Assembly: GCF_963678635.1 (NCBI RefSeq)
Contig: NC_087066.1
Coordinates: forward strand, 49,101,581 to 49,161,580
DNA from: Symsagittifera roscoffensis
Taxonomy: Eukaryota; Xenacoelomorpha; Acoela; Convolutidae
Reading direction: 5' to 3'
Length of the DNA: 60,000 nucleotides
Below, one piece after another: positions 9,165-20,751 of the stretch; positions within the stretch are counted from its first letter, which is position 1; each line of letters begins with the position of its first letter. Below the pieces are notes generated by a model. That model searched no databases. It had not been told where the DNA came from and worked only from the letters and a program-made list of their open reading frames with translations. A program made the translations under genes and the position numbers.

Positions 9165-10872
9165 AAACGCCACAAAAACAGAATTTATTTCGAAATTTTT
9201 GAGTTAAGGCAATAAAAATTGTTGTTCGGACAAGGTTCACTAGCGAATCCACAGGTTTCAAAAACCGTTTGCCAAAAACCTTCCGGGCCCCAGAGAAATC
9301 GAACTTAACGTGTTTGATTTAGTGGATTCATCATTCCGGAGGGGTCCAAACAGGATTGTTTTTGACAAATTTCTCCAACTGGGAGGTTTTAGATCGGATA
9401 TTTTGCATTGAACTAGAAGAGTATAGGCCTTCTCAGCTCAGATCAATAAATTTTAGGTCAGAAAGACAAGAATTGCGAAAAAAGCTAGGTAGAACCTATA
9501 GGAAAGAAAGTTTTTTGACTTTGAAGAAAAGACGTTTTGGTTAATAACCTTTGAACTACTGGAGAGATAGATTTTAATTCGACGAGCTTACTTAAAAAGC
9601 TTTTGTGTATTGAAAAAAATTAGTATAGAAAATTTTTAGGATTGTTCTTAGCAAAGTTACCAATTTGTGAAGGTAGACCATTCACGTTTTGTAAAAAATT
9701 TTCGGAAAGCCCTTATACACCTACCAAACGGTGGTAACGGTTAAAAAAGGCAATTTTACGCTGTTCTCGATAAAAAGAAAGAGCTAAGGAAACCAGAAAA
9801 AGATAGTCGAGTCGAAACTAGGCTAGTCAAAAGACCCTTCACAGTTAAGGAAAATCGTCAAATAAGCAGCTTAGCTTCAATCCGGATAGGTGTAGGGCCG
9901 GAATATACCCTTCCTAGTTAGTTCATACAGCAGAATAGGCTCGGAGACCGTATCAGGAAGGGTCTTGGGTGTGATTTTTAAACGCCCCTGAAAGGCTTTT
10001 TTTACCAACCCGGAGAGGGTCCCAATTCTGAATCGGAAGGGTCAAATTTTTCCCAATCCGGAAGGGTCCTATTTTGCCAATCCGGAAGGGTCCTTATTTT
10101 GCCAAACCGGAAAGGTCCCCATTTTGCCCTTCTGAAAGGGTCCCAATTTGGCCAATCCGGAAGGGTCCCACTTTTGCCAATCCGGAAGGATCCTTATTTT
10201 GCCAATCCGGAAGGGTCCCAATTTAGCCAACCCGGAAGGGTCCTAATTTTGCCAATCCGGAAGGGTCCCAATTTTTCCAATCCGGAAGGGTCCTGTTTTT
10301 GCCAATCCGGAAGGATCCCAATTTTGCCAATTTGGAAGGGTCCTATTTTTCGTCAATCTCGAGCGGTCCCAGAAATACCATTTTGAATAAATATATTGAA
10401 CGAACGTGGCGGTAGGGATCCTAAAACGTACGTTGACGAAAGTGAGATACATAGTGAAGAGTATTAGGATATTAGGAATCAGGCTGGAAACCAGTGACTG
10501 CACTGGTGACTTGCCTTTAAAAAAAATTTGAAAAGACCATACTAAAACAAAACAGGTCTAAACTCGGAGATTTGCGACTCTAAGTCTAACTGAAAACAAA
10601 TTTCGACACTGATTTGTGTGGATTAAAACCCAAGATTTTTTTGGAAAAATGGTTGCCTTGAGGATTTTAGTAGGTCTAGCTTGGGCAATCCGAAGGCAGA
10701 TAGGTAACATAGAACTCGGTGGGTGTAATAGTTGCCCACTTGAAAAAAATACTGCCTTCTAGTTTTGTCTGCTTAGTGTGGCAATGAACAGGGAAAGGTC
10801 TTTCTTTAGAATCAAGTTCGACTATTGAATTGCGACAGACCAACTGCAAAACACATACAGTTTTTGGAAATA
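9165..10872. repeat. 1.7-kb leader unit S2
   Basis: Second tandem unit, 1,708 bp, very close to S3. It differs from S1 mainly by scattered substitutions. It carries the same 62-codon ORF (9356-9544) and the 25-bp minisatellite at 10011-10370. Confidence 0.6.
10011..10370. repeat. 25-bp minisatellite array, copy 2
   Basis: Same array and copy order as at 8332-8690 with a few substitutions. Variant repeats occupy the same positions, showing that whole 1.7-kb units were duplicated rather than the array having expanded independently. Confidence 0.85.
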
Positions 10873-12580
10873 AAACGCCACAAAAACAGAATTTATTTCG
10901 AAATTTTTGAGTTAAGGCAATAAAAATTGTTGTTCGGACAAGGTTCACTAGCGAATCCACAGGTTTCAAAAACCGTTTGCCAAAAACCTTCCGGGCCCCA
11001 GAGAAATCGAACTTAACGTGTTTGATTTAGTGGATTCATCATTCCGGAGGGGTCCAAACAGGATTGTTTTTGACAAATTTCTCCAACTGGGAGGTTTTAG
11101 ATCGGATATTTTGCATTGAACTAGAAGAGTATAGGCCTTCTCAGCTCAGATCAATAAATTTTAGGTCAGAAAGACAAGAATTGCGAAAAAAGCTAGGTAG
11201 AACCTATAGGAAAGAAAGTTTTTTGACTTTGAAGAAAAGACGTTTTGGTTAATAACCTTTGAACTACTGGAGAGATAGATTTTAATTCGACGAGCTTACT
11301 TAAAAAGCTTTTGTGTATTGAAAAAAATTAGTATAGAAAATTTTTAGGATTGTTCTTAGCAAAGTTACCAATTTGTGAAGGTAGACCATTCACGTTTTGT
11401 AAAAAATTTTCGGAAAGCCCTTATACACCTACCAAACGGTGGTAACGGTTAAAAAAGGCAATTTTACGCTGTTCTCGATAAAAAGAAAGAGCTAAGGAAA
11501 CCAGAAAAAGATAGTCGAGTCGAAACTAGGCTAGTCAAAAGACCCTTCACAGTTAAGGAAAATCGTCAAATAAGCAGCTTAGCTTCAATCCGGATAGGTG
11601 TAGGGCCGGAATATACCCTTCCTAGTTAGTTCATACAGCAGAATAGGCTCGGAGACCGTATCAGGAAGGGTCTTGGGTGTGATTTTTAAACGCCCCTGAA
11701 AGGCTTTTTTTACCAACCCGGAGAGGGTCCCAATTCTGAATCGGAAGGGTCAAATTTTTCCCAATCCGGAAGGGTCCTATTTTGCCAATCCGGAAGGGTC
11801 CTTATTTTGCCAAACCGGAAAGGTCCCCATTTTGCCCTTCTGAAAGGGTCCCAATTTGGCCAATCCGGAAGGGTCCCACTTTTGCCAATCCGGAAGGATC
11901 CTTATTTTGCCAATCCGGAAGGGTCCCAATTTAGCCAACCCGGAAGGGTCCTAATTTTGCCAATCCGGAAGTGTCCCAATTTTTCCAATCCGGAAGGGTC
12001 CTGTTTTTGCCAATCCGGAAGGATCCCAATTTTGCCAATTTGGAAGGGTCCTATTTTTCGTCAATCTCGAGCGGTCCCAGAAATACCATTTTGAATAAAT
12101 ATATTGAACGAACGTGGCGGTAGGGATCCTAAAACGTACGTTGACGAAAGTGAGATACATAGTGAAGAGTATTAGGATATTAGGAATCAGGCTGGAAACC
12201 GGTGACTGCACTGGTGACTTGCCTTTAAAAAAAATTTGAAAAGACCATACTAAAACAAAACAGGTCTAAACTCGGAGATTTGCGACTCTAAGTCTAACTG
12301 AAAACAAATTTCGACACTGATTTGTGTGGATTAAAACCCAAGATTTTTTTGGAAAAATGGTTGCCTTGAGGATTTTAGTAGGTCTAGCTTGGGCAATCCG
12401 AAGGCAGATAGGTAACATAGAACTCGGTGGGTGTAATAGTTGCCCACTTGAAAAAAATACTGCCTTCTAGTTTTGTCTGCTTAGTGCGGCAATGAACAGG
12501 GAAAGGTCTTTCTTTAGAATCAAGTTCGACTATTGAATTGCGACAGACCAACTGCAAAACACATACAGTTTTTGGAAATA
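10873..12580. repeat. 1.7-kb leader unit S3
   Basis: Third tandem unit. At 12580 it leaves the repeat (TTTTTGGAAATA then ATTTTTAAACC) and enters the unique leader preceding gag. Its part from 11719 onward is also the start of the 2,655-bp tandem duplication. Confidence 0.6.
11719..12078. repeat. 25-bp minisatellite array, copy 3
   Basis: Same 25-bp array; one repeat carries GGAAGTGTCCC instead of GGAAGGGTCCC. Its first repeat is the left border of the 2,655-bp tandem duplication. Confidence 0.85.
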
Positions 12581-12910
12581 ATTTTTAAACCTTTCTTCGT
12601 TTTTGGTTTTAAATCCTCAATAATTGTTCTTGACTGGGTAGTGAGTACACTATCTTTTAGATATATATTGATATCATCAGTCTGTGCTAGCTTCACATCC
12701 AAAAACCAATAATCAATAGTTGTGAATAAATTGAAAACACGCTGTACTGTGATAACCTTTAACGATTCCTGGTCAGTATTTAAATGAAACATTTTTAGGA
12801 ATTTATTGTGTTTATCAGTTTATTATCAATTTATTATTATCGGTAGTCAGACAAAGTAAACCGCAGTAAACGAATTCAGTGTATATGCGGTAAGAATTGA
12901 TAAATCGAAA
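12581..12910. other. Pre-gag leader, with conserved minus-strand ORF
   Basis: AT-rich sequence between the leader repeat and gag, present three times (also about 15236-15565 and 27032-27361). A minus-strand ORF at 12520-12792 (90 aa, starting MFHLNTDQESLK) is kept in all three copies, but the copies are almost identical, so this is weak evidence for coding. No match recognised. Confidence 0.3.
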
Positions 12911-13937
12911 ATGAGTCTTGAAAAAGCGAGGATACCTAAACTAAGTGATAGCTCTAGGAAATTTATACCAATGAAACAAAAAATATCAATGAACGACACT
13001 TTTGTGGAAAGGATCGCACGGACCCAGATCAACAAAGTGAAGAAAGTTTCAGGCGGAATGGTTGAAACCAGGAGTCAAAAGACCTCCGAAGGCCAAAAGG
13101 CAATGTTATAAGTAGAGATCCATCCGGACCCTGCCCGGCTAAGAATCGGGCGGGACATGGAACGGAAGGGAATAGGAACAGAAGGTGGCCGGCGAATCTA
13201 CTCCAGTAGAACAGTGCCAATATTTTGCCACTTCCACCGGGACTCCAGATCGAGAGAAGATGTCAGAACTGTCCGATATCTCGACTGAAAATGTAGCAAC
13301 AACAAGATCACCCACTGATAATACCATGATGCATGGGGTGATCGGGAAAACGGCAAAATCCTCCTCGTTTTCAGAACGTGTGAAGAACACGTTGGGAAAT
13401 TTCTTCCCATTTACTATGATAACGGGTACAAGTGAGGAGGTAGAAACCCAGGAAGAGGAGGAGGACAATGACGAACAAGACGACTTCGAATCTCAAATAA
13501 GCCTCAACAGTTCGAACCATGAAAATGGAGCATCCACCAACAGGGCGACTCGCACTTCGGATCAATTTAGTGTTGTCAGGACAAAACACAAGACCATAGA
13601 CGGATCACAGCAGTCAAGAGAGTTTGTGACCATGACAAATTCGGAACTTCAACCTGGAAAGAACAGGAACACAGGGCCATGTAACCCACCAGCGGATCCA
13701 GAAGCGGATTATGAAGAGACGTCGAGGCAGAGAATTAAGACTCAAGTCTCGACCAAGCTGCCTGGAACCAATAGAATGGCACCACCACTTGTGACGCCAT
13801 TAGTGAAAAACGGAGCATCAATTGAAGAAGCCTTGACCAAAATAGTGGACAGCATAGGGGAACAAAATGAACAGATGTCCTTAAGAATGAGTGAACTAGA
13901 GAGGGCAGTCTACGTCGAGAGAGATAGCCCGCGGTAA
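12911..13937 (+). pseudogene. gag N-terminal region, copy a
   Basis: Two consecutive frames: 12911-13111 (66 aa, basic, ending at a TAA) and 13185-13937 (250 aa, hydrophilic, Ser/Thr/Glu-rich with an acidic run near residue 90 and a C-terminal coiled-coil-like segment IGEQNEQMSLRMSELE). Identified as Gag because, once the LINE insertion is taken into account, it leads into the zinc-knuckle region in the related copies. Frame changes and a stop (CGG TAA AGG... at 13934) show decay. Copy c at 27636 is open through that position. Confidence 0.5.
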
Positions 13938-13959
13938 GAGATCGACCGCAATAGACAAG

Positions 13960-14373
13960 GTGATCGACCACAACGGACAAGGTGATGAAAGCGGCCAAAC
14001 TCACCACTCTTTCCTCGTCAGGAAGAATCTCCAAGCCCTGGTGGACTGCGAACTGCACTGAAGCCAAGCGCAAATACAATACGGCGCGCAAGCTCCTTCA
14101 GAGGACTAGATACAACCAGACCGCCATTGACGAATGTAGCGCTGCCAGAAGCGACCTCGAAGAAACCATCAGGATTGAGAAAGCTGCTTCCTGGAGGAAC
14201 TTCGATGGCGAGCTCTCGCCCTCCACTCCTGAGACGAAGGTCTGGAACACCATCAGGAGCATGGATGGCCGCAGCAAACAGTCTCTCCCGGGGACCCCTC
14301 TTGTCGAGAACGGCAAAGAGAAGATTACCGACAAACAGAAGGCCGATGCATTGGTTGGAGTCTAAGCCACCAT
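13960..14373 (+). mobile_element. LINE 5' fragment (L1), truncated by duplication
   Basis: Identical in position and sequence to the first 410 bases of the LINE at 16615, preceded by the same target site ATAGACAAG (13951-13959). It contains the post-endonuclease linker ORF (MKAAKLTTLSSSGRISKPWW..., 13982-14365) and then stops abruptly at the tandem-duplication junction. Unlike the other copies it reads AAG where they have TAG after NGKE, so its ORF is longer. Confidence 0.65.
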
Positions 14374-14733
14374 CAGAGAGGGTCCCAATTCTGAATCGGA
14401 CGGGTCAAATTTTTCCCAATCCGGAAGGGTCCTATTTTGCCAATCCGGAAGGGTCCTTATTTTGCCAAACCGGAAAGGTCCCCATTTTGCCCTTCTGAAA
14501 GGGTCCCAATTTTGCCAATCCGGAAGGGTCCCACTTTTGCCAATCCGGAAGGATCCTTATTTTGCCAATCCGGAAGGGTCCCAATTTAGCCAACCCGGAA
14601 GGGTCCTAATTTTGCCAATCCGGAAGGGTCCCAATTTTTCCAATCCGGAAGGGTCCTGTTTTTGCCAATCCGGAAGGATCCCAATTTTGCCAATTTGGAA
14701 GGGTCCTATTTTTCGTCAATCTCGAGCGGTCCC
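14374..14733. repeat. 25-bp minisatellite array, copy 4
   Basis: Duplicate of the array at 11719, joined directly to LINE sequence at its left edge. It is followed by the duplicated second half of the S unit (to about 15235) and duplicated pre-gag leader. Confidence 0.85.
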
Positions 14734-15565
14734 AGAAATACCATTTTGAATAAATATATTGAACGAACGTGGCGGTAGGGATCCTAAAACGTACGTTGAC
14801 GAAAGTGAGATACATAGTGAAGAGTATTAGGATATTAGGAATCAGGCTGGAAACCAGTGACTGCACTGGTGACTTGCCTTTAAAAAAAATTTGAAAAGAC
14901 CATACTAAAACAAAACAGGTCTAAACTCGGAGATTTGCGACTCTAAGTCTAACTGAAAACAAATTTCGACACTGATTTGTGTGGATTAAAACCCAAGATT
15001 TTTTTGGAAAAATGGTTGCCTTGAGGATTTTAGTAGGTCTAGCTTGGGCAATCCGAAGGCAGATAGGTAACATAGAACTCGGTGGGTGTAATAGTTGCCC
15101 ACTTGAAAAAAATACTGCCTTCTAGTTTTGTCTGCTTAGTGCGGCAATGAACAGGGAAAGGTCTTTCTTTAGAATCAAGTTCGACTATTGAATTGCGACA
15201 GACCAACTGCAAAACACATACAGTTTTTGGAAATAATTTTTAAACCTTTCTTCGTTTTTGGTTTTAAATCCTCAATAATTGTTCTTGACTGGGTAGTGAG
15301 TACACTATCTTTTAGATATATATTGATATCATCAGTCTGTGCTAGCTTCACATCCAAAAACCAATAATCAATAGTTGTGAATAAATTGAAAACACGCTGT
15401 ACTGTGATAACCTTTAACGATTCCTGGTCAGTATTTAAATGAAACATTTTTAGGAATTTATTGTGTTTATCAGTTTATTATCAATTTATTATTATCGGTA
15501 GTCAGACAAAGTAAACCGCAGTAAACGAATTCAGTGTATATGCGGTAAGAATTGATAAATCGAAA

Positions 15566-16592
15566 ATGAGTCTTGAAAAAGCGAGGATACCTAAACTAAG
15601 TGATAGCTCTAGGAAATTTATACCAATGAAACAAAAAATATCAATGAACGACACTTTTGTGGAAAGGATCGCACGGACCCAGATCAACAAAGTGAAGAAA
15701 GTTTCAGGCGGATTGGTTGAAACCAGGAGTCAAAAGACCTCCGAAGGCCAAAAGGCAATGTTATAAGTAGAGATCCATCCGGACCCTGCCGGGCTAAGAA
15801 TCGGGCGGGACATGGAACGGAAGGGAATAGGAACAGAAGGTGGCCGGCGAATCTACTCCAGTAGAACAGTGCCAAAGTTTTGCCACTTCCACCGGGACTC
15901 CAGATCGAGAGAAGATGTCAGAACTGTCCGATATCTCGACTGAAAATGTAGCAACAACAAGATCACCCACTGATAATACCATGATGCATGGGGTGATCGG
16001 GAAAACGGCAAAATCCTCCTCGTTTTCAGAACGTGTGAAGAACACGTTGGGAAATTTTTTCCCATTTACTATGATAACGGGTACAAGTGAGGAGGTAGAA
16101 ACCCAGGAAGAGGAGGAGGACAATGACGAACAAGACGACTTCGAATCTCAAATAAGCCTCAACAGTTCGAACCATGAAAATGGAGCATCCACCAACAGGG
16201 CGACTCGCACTTCGGATCAATTTAGTGTTGTCAGGACAAAACACAAGACCATAGACGGATCACAGCAGTCAAGAGAGTTTGTGACCATGACAAATTCGGA
16301 ACTTCAACCTGGAAAGAACAGGAACACAGGGCCATGTAACCCACCAGCGGATCCAGAAGCGGATTATGAAGAGACGTCGAGGCAGAGAATTAAGACTCAA
16401 GTCTCGACCAAGCTGCCTGGAACCAATAGAATGGCACCACCACTTGTGACGCCATTAGTGAAAAACGGAGCATCAATTGAAGAAGCCTTGACCAAAATAG
16501 TGGACAGCATAGGGGAACAAAATGAACAGATGTCCTTAAGAATGAGTGAACTAGAGAGGGCAGTCTACGTCGAGAGAGATAGCCCGCGGTAA
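15566..16592 (+). pseudogene. gag N-terminal region, copy b
   Basis: Second unit of the tandem duplication; nearly the same protein as copy a, with a few substitutions such as Met to Leu near residue 50 of the first part. This copy is the one physically followed by the complete LINE and then by the remainder of gag. Confidence 0.5.
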
Positions 16593-16636
16593 GAGATCGA
16601 CCGCAATAGACAAGGTGATCGACCACAACGGACAAG

Positions 16637-17579
16637 GTGATGAAAGCGGCCAAACTCACCACTCTTTCCTCGTCAGGAAGAATCTCCAAGCCCTGGTGGA
16701 CTGCGAACTGCACTGAAGCCAAGCGCAAATACAATACGGCGCGCAAGCTCCTTCAGAGGACTAGATACAACCAGACCGCCATTGACGAATGTAGCGCTGC
16801 CAGAAGCGACCTCGAAGAAACCATCAGGATTGAGAAAGCTGCTTCCTGGAGGAACTTCGATGGCGAGCTCTCGCCCTCCACTCCTGAGACGAAGGTCTGG
16901 AACACCATCAGGAGCATGGATGGCCGCAGCAAACAGTCTCTCCCGGGGACCCCTCTTGTCGAGAACGGCAAAGAGTAGATTACCGACAAACAGAAGGCCG
17001 ATGCATTGGTTGGAGTCTAAGCCACCATCAGCCGCGCCAAAGTCCTCAGGAAAGACTCGAAAGCAGCCTACAAGACGGTTCGAACCAAGCTCCAGACGGA
17101 AGAAGAAGAAGAAGAAGAAGAAGAAAAAGAAGAAGCCCTTTCTTTGGACGAGCTCGAAAGCGCCTTGAAAAAGCTGAAGAAAGGTGACCCAGGAGAAGAT
17201 GTGGTCCACCCTCTTGCACTCAAGATCCTACCCGCTGCCACCAGCCTCCGCCTGCTCTACATCTTCAACTGCAGCTGGACTGAGAGTCGGGTTCCCAGCT
17301 GTTGCAGAAGAGCAGTGATTATCCCCATTCTGAAGAGGAAGCCCAGTGTCTCCTCTCTCCGTCACCTCGAAGATTCTGGAGACGATGGTGACCCGAAGAT
17401 TCAAGACTTGGGCCCAGCTCAACGACGTCATCGCCGAAGAGCAATCTGGGTTCCAACCCAAACGCAGCACTCTGGACGTCATTGCCAGAGTTGCGCAGAG
17501 GTCCTTCGACGCTTTACAGAAGCGCAAGCGGACTCTCACTGTCGGGGTGGACTTCACAGCCGCGTTCGACAAGGTGTAG
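16637..17579 (+). pseudogene. LINE reverse transcriptase, N-terminal half (L2)
   Basis: Linker (MKAAKLTTL...), a polyglutamate run from a GAA repeat (17097-17136), an AVIIPILKR motif, and RT motif A VDFTAAFDKV ending at TAG 17577-17579. Relative to L3 a 29-bp deletion after CTGAAGAGGAA (about 17341) removes the SYRPV motif region and shifts the frame. TAG at 16976 and TAA at 17018 add further breaks, so the enzyme is dead. Confidence 0.6.
17097..17136. repeat. GAA microsatellite in LINE
   Basis: Impure GAA tract encoding polyglutamate; about 20 bases longer than the matching tract at 28897-28915 in L3, showing slippage after duplication. Confidence 0.7.
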
Positions 17580-17755
17580 CGAGGAGGTCTTCTCCGTGAC
17601 CTCAGACACTACGGCACCCCGAACAGACTCCTCCGCTGGATCAGAGCGTGGCTAGCCGACAGGAAAGCCGCCGTCCTCTGGAACAACTCCCTTAGCAGCT
17701 TCTGCTCATTTCAGCAGAGTGTTCCCCAGGGCAGCGCGCTCTCCCCCTTCTGTTC

Positions 17756-18649
17756 GTGCTCGCCACCGCCTCTCTCATCACCGACATCAAGACAACAAAC
17801 CCAGACATCATTGTGGATATCTTCGCCGACAATCTGACGACCCTCTCCCAAGCCGACACACCTGAAGAAGCTGCTGCAAATGTGCAACCCGTCCTTGACT
17901 GCATCGGTAAGTGGGCCAGAAGCCACTACATGAAGATCAACATGGACGCAGGGAAAACGGAAGCCATGGTCTTCTCCGTAGATCCAAGGGAAACAGCAGG
18001 GAAAACCAGACCTCCTCTGCACATTGACGGCGTCCCGGTTGGCCACACAAATCACCCGGTCACCCTGGGGATCACTTTGGACCCCCAGGTCACCTTCACG
18101 GAACATGCCAGGCTCGCCAAGAAGCGCATGTCTAGCCGCAACAACATCTTGCGGTCCCTCAGCGGCAAGAACTGGGGCCTCCTCTCAGCCGACCTCCACC
18201 ACCTGTACATGTCCTACGTGCGTCCAACCGGTATGTACGGTTCGGGAGTGTACTACCACTTCTTAGGCGACTCACTGCAATTTGACAGAACCAGATCACG
18301 ACGAGACGAAATAACCATCCATCAATTTAGACTTAACAGGGCCCCCTGGCTGCAGTCGGTCGCACACCGCTTTGGAAGATCTGAGAATGACCTCTGCCTC
18401 TTCTGCAACCAGGCCCCCGAAGACGCGGAACAATTTATTCTTCATTGTCCGCACTGGGAAGACGAAAGAAAAGAAATACTAGGCCAGCATCCTGACCTGT
18501 CCGTGTTCCAAGAACACCCAATGAAAGTCCTATTGTATCTCGAAAGAGCAGGGAGATATACTCCCACGACATCATGGAACTCGTCCCTCACGAACAACAA
18601 CAGCAACAACAACAACATAGACAAGAAGTCAGAAGGAAAGGTCGGATGA
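17756..18649 (+). pseudogene. LINE reverse transcriptase, C-terminal half (L2)
   Basis: After motif B (VPQGSALSP at about 17720, in another frame) this frame contains motif C as FADN (about 17822), where active enzymes have FADD/YADD, then a thumb-like region (RNNILRSLSGKNWG), LRLN-type helix and a terminal Cys-rich motif (LCLFCNQAPED...HCPHW) typical of many LINE C-termini. The second catalytic aspartate is Asn in both LINE copies. The last codons run through the AAC tail into gag sequence. Confidence 0.6.
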
Positions 18650-19841
18650 ATACTTGGCCAAAAACTTGTCGCGATTGACGAGGGGAGCTGAGAAAAGAGA
18701 GACACGACTGAGAGATGATATGGAGAAATTACGAAGTCAGCAAGAGCAGACTCTTGGGACTCTCGACAGGAGGATAGACGCGATGATGGAGAGGCGCTCT
18801 CAGGCTATCATGGATAGGTTGGATGGATTCCTAGGAAACAGGGGTGGATTGAGGAATAGAGGAGCAAACTCAGGAGAGCCCAAAAGGGAGCCGAGAGTGA
18901 ACTTCAACGAACAACCTAATAGAAGAAGGACATATGGATCCACGAGAGGTAGGGCATTTCATCCAGCTATGCCGCAGGGGATTATAGGCGGAGGGGCCCA
19001 AACACCAGAGGAGGTTCTACTGGCAACAGATCGACCTCGGCCGAACAACCGACGCCAGACGCAAATACGACTGGGAGAACTGATTCCACAAGCTGGAGTC
19101 ATGCGGATCAAGGAAGAAGTCAACCCAGCGACTCGAACAGGAGGGAAATTCCGGAGCCTCTATCGGAGGGAAACGATGCTCAGGCGGGGCATTCACGTGA
19201 TGCAACGGCAATGACTACAGCGTTTGAGCCTCTGATCAGGTCCTTGGAATATTTCCTGACGAGGTTATCTAGGACCAGTGATCGCAGCGAGAAGTCCAGA
19301 AGGATTTTTAAGACACCAAGCAATGATGCGCTTCGAGAAACGGAGGCAACGTGAAGACGAAACAATAGACAAGTTTTTAGATGGCTAAGAAAAGCTGAGA
19401 GCGCGTAGTCAACCGGATGAGTCAAACAGCAGGATGAACCTAGTAGTAGCCTCAAAATTCATAGATGGTGTGAAGAACGATGAGCGCCGGACAATTTTGG
19501 CAACTCATAACTCACCGCTTTCAACCAATGCGCCTACACCGGAGGAATTGAGACTCAAATTCAAGGAATATCTTCTAATAAGGCCTAGTATGAGATCAGG
19601 TTGTTACAAAAACAATTATGGCAGTTTTAACAAGGGTTCTGCTAACCAGGGTAACAATTCGTACGAACCGAGGGACGAGATGGACAAGAGACGCTCTTGT
19701 GCAAATTGCAGTTCGACGGAACATCATGTATCAGCATGCCCAACCTACAAACATGGTATGAAGGCGATAAGCCTCAGCCTCGAGGATGAAAATGCGTCAG
19801 AAGTCGATCATGAAGATTTCATGAGAGGGGTAATTGCATGA
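18626..19841 (+). pseudogene. gag central and C-terminal region with zinc knuckle 1 (copy b)
   Basis: Continues gag after the LINE: coiled coil (residues around RLRDDMEKLRSQQEQTLG), a basic Arg/Asn/Gly-rich stretch, a broken capsid-like region (stops near 19215-19433), then MNLVVASKFIDGVKNDERR and a CCHC knuckle CANCSSTEHHVSAC (CX2CX4HX4C, about 19698-19739). It ends at a TGA just before knuckle 2 that is shared with copy c. Ty3/gypsy Gag with nucleic-acid-binding C-terminus is the best reading. Confidence 0.6.
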
Positions 19842-20748
19842 TTCGGTACCAGGTGTTTCTTTTGTAACTTGGAGGGTTATTTTAAATCAGATTGTCCACA
19901 ATTTTGGGATGCTGTGGCAGACATCAAGCCTCCAAGGCATAAGGAAGCTTTATCGGGTGTGAAAGCCAGCAAGGCACGTCTAATGAGCGAAACGGAGGCC
20001 CGCAGGAAAGAGAGGCCGCAAGAGCTGGCTACGAAGAAAATGCAGGCGGTGACAGAAGAAATGTGTGAACCGGAACCTGGAACCGCAGCAAACGACTTTA
20101 AGCTTGACTATAAAACAGGCAAGAGATGCCCTGAATACAATCCAACAGGAATTGGCGACAAGAAAAATAGAACAGAAAGTCAAGCTCGAACTCGAGAACG
20201 AGAGAAGTCAAGAAGAGCTCAACGCTTTTGAAGCATCTGAGGTGGAAGAAACGAAGTCACCGAGTAGTTTGATCATGAAACTGATTGTGATGTCTGGGAA
20301 ATTATTCGGGATGGTGCCTCATGGAAGCAAGATACAGTCAACAATCTCAGTAGCAGGACATCAGGTAATCAGGAACCTAAGCGAAACTTCGGAGTTCACC
20401 TTGATGCATTTGGATATATATGCGGATTATCTGAGACAAGGTGAGCCACGAACTGAGTCGAGAACTGTGCGAGCGTTGTTGACAACGGGTGGTACTCGAA
20501 TAAAGAAACTTCACGGACGCTACGTGGAGGTCTACGGACCATATCAAACGATGTTAAACGTTGATGGGATTAGTATTTACATCAAGACTTATGTCACGAG
20601 AGACAGTGACCAAATAGGACAGATATATTTGGGTCAAGAAGAACTGAAGATTCTTAGAATTGGCCATGACGCCATGATGGAACGTGATTCGGTACACATC
20701 GGATACGACGCTTATATGACTGCACATCTCTTAGATACCGATGGATAA
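19842..20748 (+). pseudogene. gag knuckle 2 and pre-protease region (copy b)
   Basis: Contains a second knuckle CFFCNLEGYFKSDC in which the histidine is Tyr (copy c keeps CFFCNLEGHFKSDC). A two-base deletion in AAAACAGGCAAGAG (copy c has AAAACAGCGGCAAGAG, near 20117) shifts the frame from 19869-20231 to 20065-20748. The second part includes the helical Gln/Glu-rich linker and a conserved pre-protease domain (LMHLDIYADYLRQ, TGGTRIKKLHGRYVEVYGPY), also present in the diverged copy at 57.4 kb. Confidence 0.6.
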
Positions 20749-20751
20749 AGG

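Larger units (their letters stand above)
11719..17028. repeat. Near-perfect 2,655-bp tandem duplication
   Basis: Unit 1 is about 11719-14373 and unit 2 about 14374-17028. The offset is constant (12911/15566, 13185/15840, 11807/14462 are all 2,655 apart) and only a few substitutions separate them. Each unit holds minisatellite, leader, gag N-terminus and the 5' part of a LINE. At the junction LINE sequence (GCCACCATCAG) meets the minisatellite start (AGAGGGTCCC) with a 2-base overlap, consistent with a recent end-joining or unequal-exchange event, or with an assembly artefact. Confidence 0.8.
16615..18616 (+). mobile_element. 5'-truncated LINE insertion in gag (L2)
   Basis: Flanked by a 9-bp target-site duplication ATAGACAAG (16606-16614 and 18617-18625) and ending in an (AAC)n-type tail, as expected of target-primed insertion. 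It lacks ORF1 and the endonuclease and begins in the linker before RT. It interrupts gag between two parts that belong together. The same insertion at the same site is present in copy L3, so it predates duplication of the locus. Confidence 0.8.

Noticed and set aside
16673-17209. 178-aa minus-strand ORF with poly-Phe
   Set aside because: Poly-Phe is the antisense of the GAA tract; the plus strand encodes the LINE.
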